Assembly (NCBI RefSeq): GCF_003574295.1
Contig: NZ_BHGK01000001.1
Location: 2,542,001 to 2,606,000, forward strand
Source: Mediterraneibacter butyricigenes
Lineage (GTDB): Bacteria > Bacillota > Clostridia > Lachnospirales > Lachnospiraceae
Direction of reading: 5' to 3'
Length of the DNA stretch: 64,000 nt
Below are positions 61,815 to 64,000 of the stretch, one piece after another. Numbering within the stretch: position 1 is the first letter of the stretch; each line of letters starts with the position of its first letter. Below the pieces are notes generated by a model. That model did no database searches. It was not told where the DNA came from and saw only the letters and a program-made list of their open reading frames with translations. Position numbers and translations under genes: made by a program.

Positions 61815-61911
61815 ATAGAAAAACCACCCCAAAACTTTGACGGAGTGAAAGGGTGGTAATTCTATCATTCAACAACGAGGTCAACCCACCTTGTGGGCGA
61901 TTGCTCTATCT
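61815..61911 (-). ncRNA. Predicted antisense RNA antitoxin
   Basis: A minus-strand promoter TTGATA (61946-61941), 17-bp spacer, TATAAT (61923-61918) should start RNA near 61911. It would end at a terminator (ACCACCC from 61857-61851 pairing with GGGTGGT at 61829-61823, then TTTTTCTAT). The ~95-nt RNA overlaps the 3' end of the toxin mRNA. This is the standard layout of type I antitoxins of the TxpA/RatA class. Confidence 0.6.
61823..61857 (-). terminator. Terminator of the antisense RNA
   Basis: On the minus strand ACCACCC and GGGTGGT form a stem followed by TTTTTC. Confidence 0.65.
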
Positions 61912-61917
61912 GCTTAT

Positions 61918-61946
61918 ATTATATGCCACGTACAAACAAATATCAA
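61918..61946 (-). promoter_or_regulatory. Promoter of the antisense RNA
   Basis: Minus strand: TTGATA at 61946-61941, exactly 17 bp, TATAAT at 61923-61918. One of the best promoter matches in the prophage. Confidence 0.7.
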
Positions 61947-61955
61947 CACTTTTTT

Positions 61956-61983
61956 AGAGAGTCAAATGTTGGCTCTCTTTTTG
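61956..61983 (+). terminator. Intrinsic terminator before the small lysis-region gene
   Basis: AGAGAGTC (61956-61963) pairs with GGCTCTCT (61971-61978), then TTTTTG. Confidence 0.7.
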
Positions 61984-62005
61984 TATGCAAAGAAAGGAGC
62001 AGAAA

Positions 62006-62182
62006 ATGACAGAGCAAACAGTACAGGAAATCGTAAAGAGTTTCGCTTACGGTTATACAGCGGAGAAAGTTGCAGAGCTCGAAGAAATGACTCTGGAAGA
62101 GGCGCAGAAATTTGAGCAGGAATACCAGGCGGAGATCGAACAGAAGAAAGAAGAGTTGAAGGAGGGCGGTTGGCTTGAGTAA
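62006..62182 (+). CDS. Small helical protein upstream of the endolysin
   Basis: 58 residues from the ATG at 62006 (AAAGGAGCAGAAA upstream). MTEQTVQEIVKSFAYGYTA begins an acidic helical chain with many Glu and Lys. It overlaps the endolysin start by eight bases. Similar short genes are common near lysins in Clostridial phages. Function unknown. Confidence 0.55.
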   Translation: MTEQTVQEIVKSFAYGYTAEKVAELEEMTLEEAQKFEQEYQAEIEQKKEELKEGGWLE

Positions 62183-63254
62183 ATTAATCGTAGACGTGAG
62201 TTATCACAACGGAACAATCGACTGGGAAAAAGTAAAAGCATCGGGTGTACAGGGTGCTATCTTGCGGTGTGGCTATGGAGATAATATCGCATCACAGGAT
62301 GATAAGCAGTATAAGCGCAATGCTGACGAGTGTACAAGGCTTGGAATCCCTTGGGGCGTATATATTTACAGCTACGCTAAAAATACCGCACAGGCTAAGA
62401 GCGAGGCAGCACATGCCCTCAGACTGGTTGCTCCGTATAAAGGCAAGATGTCCTATCCGATCTATTACGATCTGGAACAGCCCGGAACAGAGTCGGTGGC
62501 AGTCCAGAACGGAATTGTATTTGGCGACATTATCGAGGCTGCCGGTTACTGGTGCGGCATCTATTCTGGCCAGTATTGGTACCAGAAATATATCGGAAAC
62601 AGACTGGATCGCTTTACGAAGTGGGTTGCACGGTATTCCAATCAGAAACCGGTAGGTATATCCGGATCCTATGACATGTGGCAGTATAGCAGCTCCGGCA
62701 CAGTTCCAGGGATCTCTGGCCGAGTGGACATGAACGAAGTATACCGGGATTTTCCAAGTGAAATTCTTGGCGGTGGTTCATCTGTTAATAATGGTCCGAG
62801 ACAGATTCCCGGTGATCCAGTAAATGACATGGGCGTCAAGTACAGAGCTCACTGCCAGAGCATCGGAGATTGTGCAGAGGTCCGGGACGGCCAGACTGCA
62901 GGCACGACCGGATCCAGCAAGAGACTTGAAGCCTTGTGGATCAGTCTGGAAGATGCCGCTCGAAAACTGGGAGTAGAACTGAAGCTGAAAGGCAAATGCC
63001 ATATTCAGGGTACCGGTTGGGTAGATCTTGGTTACATTACCAAGGACACCATGATCGGCTCAAAGGGACAGAGAAAGCGGCTTGAAGCGATCATTCTGGA
63101 GATCGAGGGATTGCCGGAAGGCTACGAGCTGCAGTATCGGACTCACATCCAGACTATTGGTTGGACTGGTTGGGTAGCTGCCGGATTCGCATCTGGTTCT
63201 GTCGGATTCCGAAAAGGAATCGAAGCAATCCAGATTCGCTTGGTAAAGAAATAA
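62175..63254 (+). CDS. Endolysin: GH25 muramidase with ChW cell-wall repeats
   Basis: 359 residues from TTG (GGAGGGCGG upstream). Residues ~3-195 form a GH25 lysozyme domain with Asp7 (IVDVSYHNG), the catalytic pair in YYDLEQPG (Asp99, Glu101) and YSSSGTVPGISGRVDMNEVY near 175 in part. A Ser/Gly linker (~200-215) leads to three ChW (clostridial hydrophobic, conserved Trp) repeats, recognised by YRAHCQSIGD, CHIQGTGWVDLGY and YRTHIQTIGWTGWVAAG. It cleaves peptidoglycan between MurNAc and GlcNAc; the ChW repeats should anchor it to the cell wall. Confidence 0.94.
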   Translation: MSKLIVDVSYHNGTIDWEKVKASGVQGAILRCGYGDNIASQDDKQYKRNADECTRLGIPWGVYIYSYAKNTAQAKSEAAHALRLVAPYKGKMSYPIYYDLEQPGTESVAVQNGIVFGDIIEAAGYWCGIYSGQYWYQKYIGNRLDRFTKWVARYSNQKPVGISGSYDMWQYSSSGTVPGISGRVDMNEVYRDFPSEILGGGSSVNNGPRQIPGDPVNDMGVKYRAHCQSIGDCAEVRDGQTAGTTGSSKRLEALWISLEDAARKLGVELKLKGKCHIQGTGWVDLGYITKDTMIGSKGQRKRLEAIILEIEGLPEGYELQYRTHIQTIGWTGWVAAGFASGSVGFRKGIEAIQIRLVKK

Positions 63255-63504
63255 TCGCCAGATCTGGATATGGCGGTCAGAAGCTGTCAAATAGGCAGTT
63301 TCTATTCTCCTACTAAGAAGAACCTGAAAACCAGAACAAGAACGCACCATGAGGCTATACAGAGCCTACGGAGGCATACGGATAGAACGTCCGACATTCC
63401 GGAACGCTTCATGGTGCAGATTCAATTTCGCAACACGCAAACCAATGTTATACGCATAACGCATACGCAAAAAATCCTCCTGATCGAGGTAGTACATCAC
63501 GTTC
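63255..63504. other. Structured non-coding region behind the endolysin
   Basis: GCACCATGAGGC (about 63345) and GCTTCATGGTGC (about 63407) form a long-range stem enclosing small hairpins (GGCTATACAGAGCC and others). A minus-strand frame (63366-63569) is open but its start is uncertain and no family is recognised. The last gene of the prophage may therefore be the lysin. Confidence 0.35.
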
Positions 63505-63538
63505 GCCCTGGGTATCTTCGGATGCCTGGGGCTTTTTT
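63505..63538 (+). terminator. Strong intrinsic terminator after the lysis genes
   Basis: GCCCTGGGTATC-TTCG-GATGCCTGGGGC followed by seven Ts. The right half matches the hairpin at 33651-33661 in the late leader. Confidence 0.85.
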
Positions 63539-63569
63539 TATTGCAAGAAAGAGGTAAAACCATGTACAC

Positions 63570-63815
63570 ACTTTGAAACTTCTGTCAATAGAAAAACTGT
63601 ACAAATTGGCATGGGCAAAATTGTGCATTATTTTGATTCCGCATGAAAATAATTTTTTCGATACAACTATCACCTAATGTGGAAAATGTCTCAAATCGCA
63701 TTTTACGCAGCCACAGGTATATGGCTTTTTAGAAAAATTTGCTCCGAAATGTTGGCTGTACGAAATGTACAAAGAAGGGGTAGAGAGTTGGTCGAGATGT
63801 CCAATGCATCCTTTG
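63570..63815. other. Gap without a convincing gene; probable prophage right-end zone
   Basis: A/T-rich sequence with short frames only. The frame 63677-63910 (plus) runs into the tandem repeats and has no RBS. The prophage-host junction probably lies here or just beyond, but no att repeat could be identified. Confidence 0.3.
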
Positions 63816-63875
63816 TGACTATCACTGTAGCTGCTACTGTAACTGCTACTGTAACTGCTACTGTAACTGCTACAA
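63816..63875. repeat. 12-bp tandem repeat array 1
   Basis: Starts GTGACTATCACTGTAGC, then repeats CTGCTACTGTAA about three and a half times. In one frame it would read as C-N-C-Y units. Confidence 0.75.
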
Positions 63876-63938
63876 GGACAAAAAAGAAGAATTTTGAGCA
63901 AATGGTATGACTTTCTTCCTATATATATGTAAAACTGC

Positions 63939-64000
63939 GTGACTATCACAGTGACTATCACAGTGACTATCACAGTGACTATCACTGTATATGCTACTGT
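63939..64000. repeat. 12-bp tandem repeat array 2, running to the window edge
   Basis: TGACTATCACAG repeated about four times, ending TGACTATCACTGTATATGCTACTGT, i.e. passing into the unit type of array 1. Seven of 12 positions agree between the two unit types. Confidence 0.75.

Noticed and set aside
63366-63569. Minus-strand 67-residue frame behind the endolysin
   Set aside because: Part of it looks protein-like, but the start is doubtful, it overlaps a strong terminator and a structured region, and no family is recognised.
63677-63910. Plus-strand 77-residue frame ending in Thr/Val/Ala repeats
   Set aside because: No RBS; repeat-derived low-complexity end; other frames through the same repeats are equally open.
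63816-64000. CRISPR-like array
   Set aside because: Units are contiguous 12-bp tandem repeats with no spacers; not a CRISPR.

Overview
The window reads as a chromosome segment of a low-to-mid GC Gram-positive anaerobe, most likely a Lachnospiraceae-type Clostridia (inference). The signs are strong GGAGG ribosome binding sites, a T-box ahead of pheST, ATP-dependent PEP carboxykinase, a clostridial-style 6S RNA and a GH25/ChW-repeat lysin. No rRNA, tRNA or CRISPR array was seen.

Bases 1 to about 21,850 are host chromosome. In order: the 3' part of a Memo/AMMECR1 fusion, a sugar-phosphate nucleotidyltransferase, an NhaC-type antiporter, a C39-like protein, a beta-lactamase-fold hydrolase (minus strand), a membrane protein with a repetitive acidic tail, a PHP phosphoesterase, malQ, a CmpB-like membrane protein, threonine synthase, cytidine deaminase, pckA, a probable 6S RNA, a YihY/BrkB membrane protein, then T-box-pheS-pheT-queA.

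From about 21,850 to at least 63,250 lies an apparently complete siphovirus prophage inserted just behind queA. The left end holds a large serine integrase, a small minus-strand gene and a repressor made of two tandem HTH units. Rightward early genes follow: Cro-like regulators, RecT with a PD-(D/E)XK exonuclease (a Red-type pair), a replisome organizer, a DnaC-like loader, RusA and small unknowns, ending in an ArpU/RinA-like late regulator. Right behind that regulator is a strong promoter with a roughly 190-nt terminated leader. The late region then carries a ParB-like protein and an unusual island (PLP decarboxylase, ATP-grasp ligase, glycosyltransferase). Next come terminase (apparently a small-large subunit fusion), portal, minor head protein, scaffold, capsid, connectors, tail tube, chaperones, tape measure, Dit, Tal and a collagen-like tail fibre. 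The lysis end holds an r1t-type holin, a type I toxin-antitoxin locus and a GH25 endolysin.

The most striking structure is at 58,407-60,864. Four copies of a 14-bp site (core ATTAAATGGTAAAA) in alternating orientation cut the 3' end of the tail-fibre gene into one expressed and three silent cassettes arranged around a tyrosine recombinase gene. All four cassettes join the site in the same reading frame. This is a shufflon-like, multi-site inversion system predicted to switch the receptor-binding tip of the phage among four versions.

The right attachment site was not identified. The last 430 bases contain two related 12-bp tandem repeat arrays and no convincing gene.
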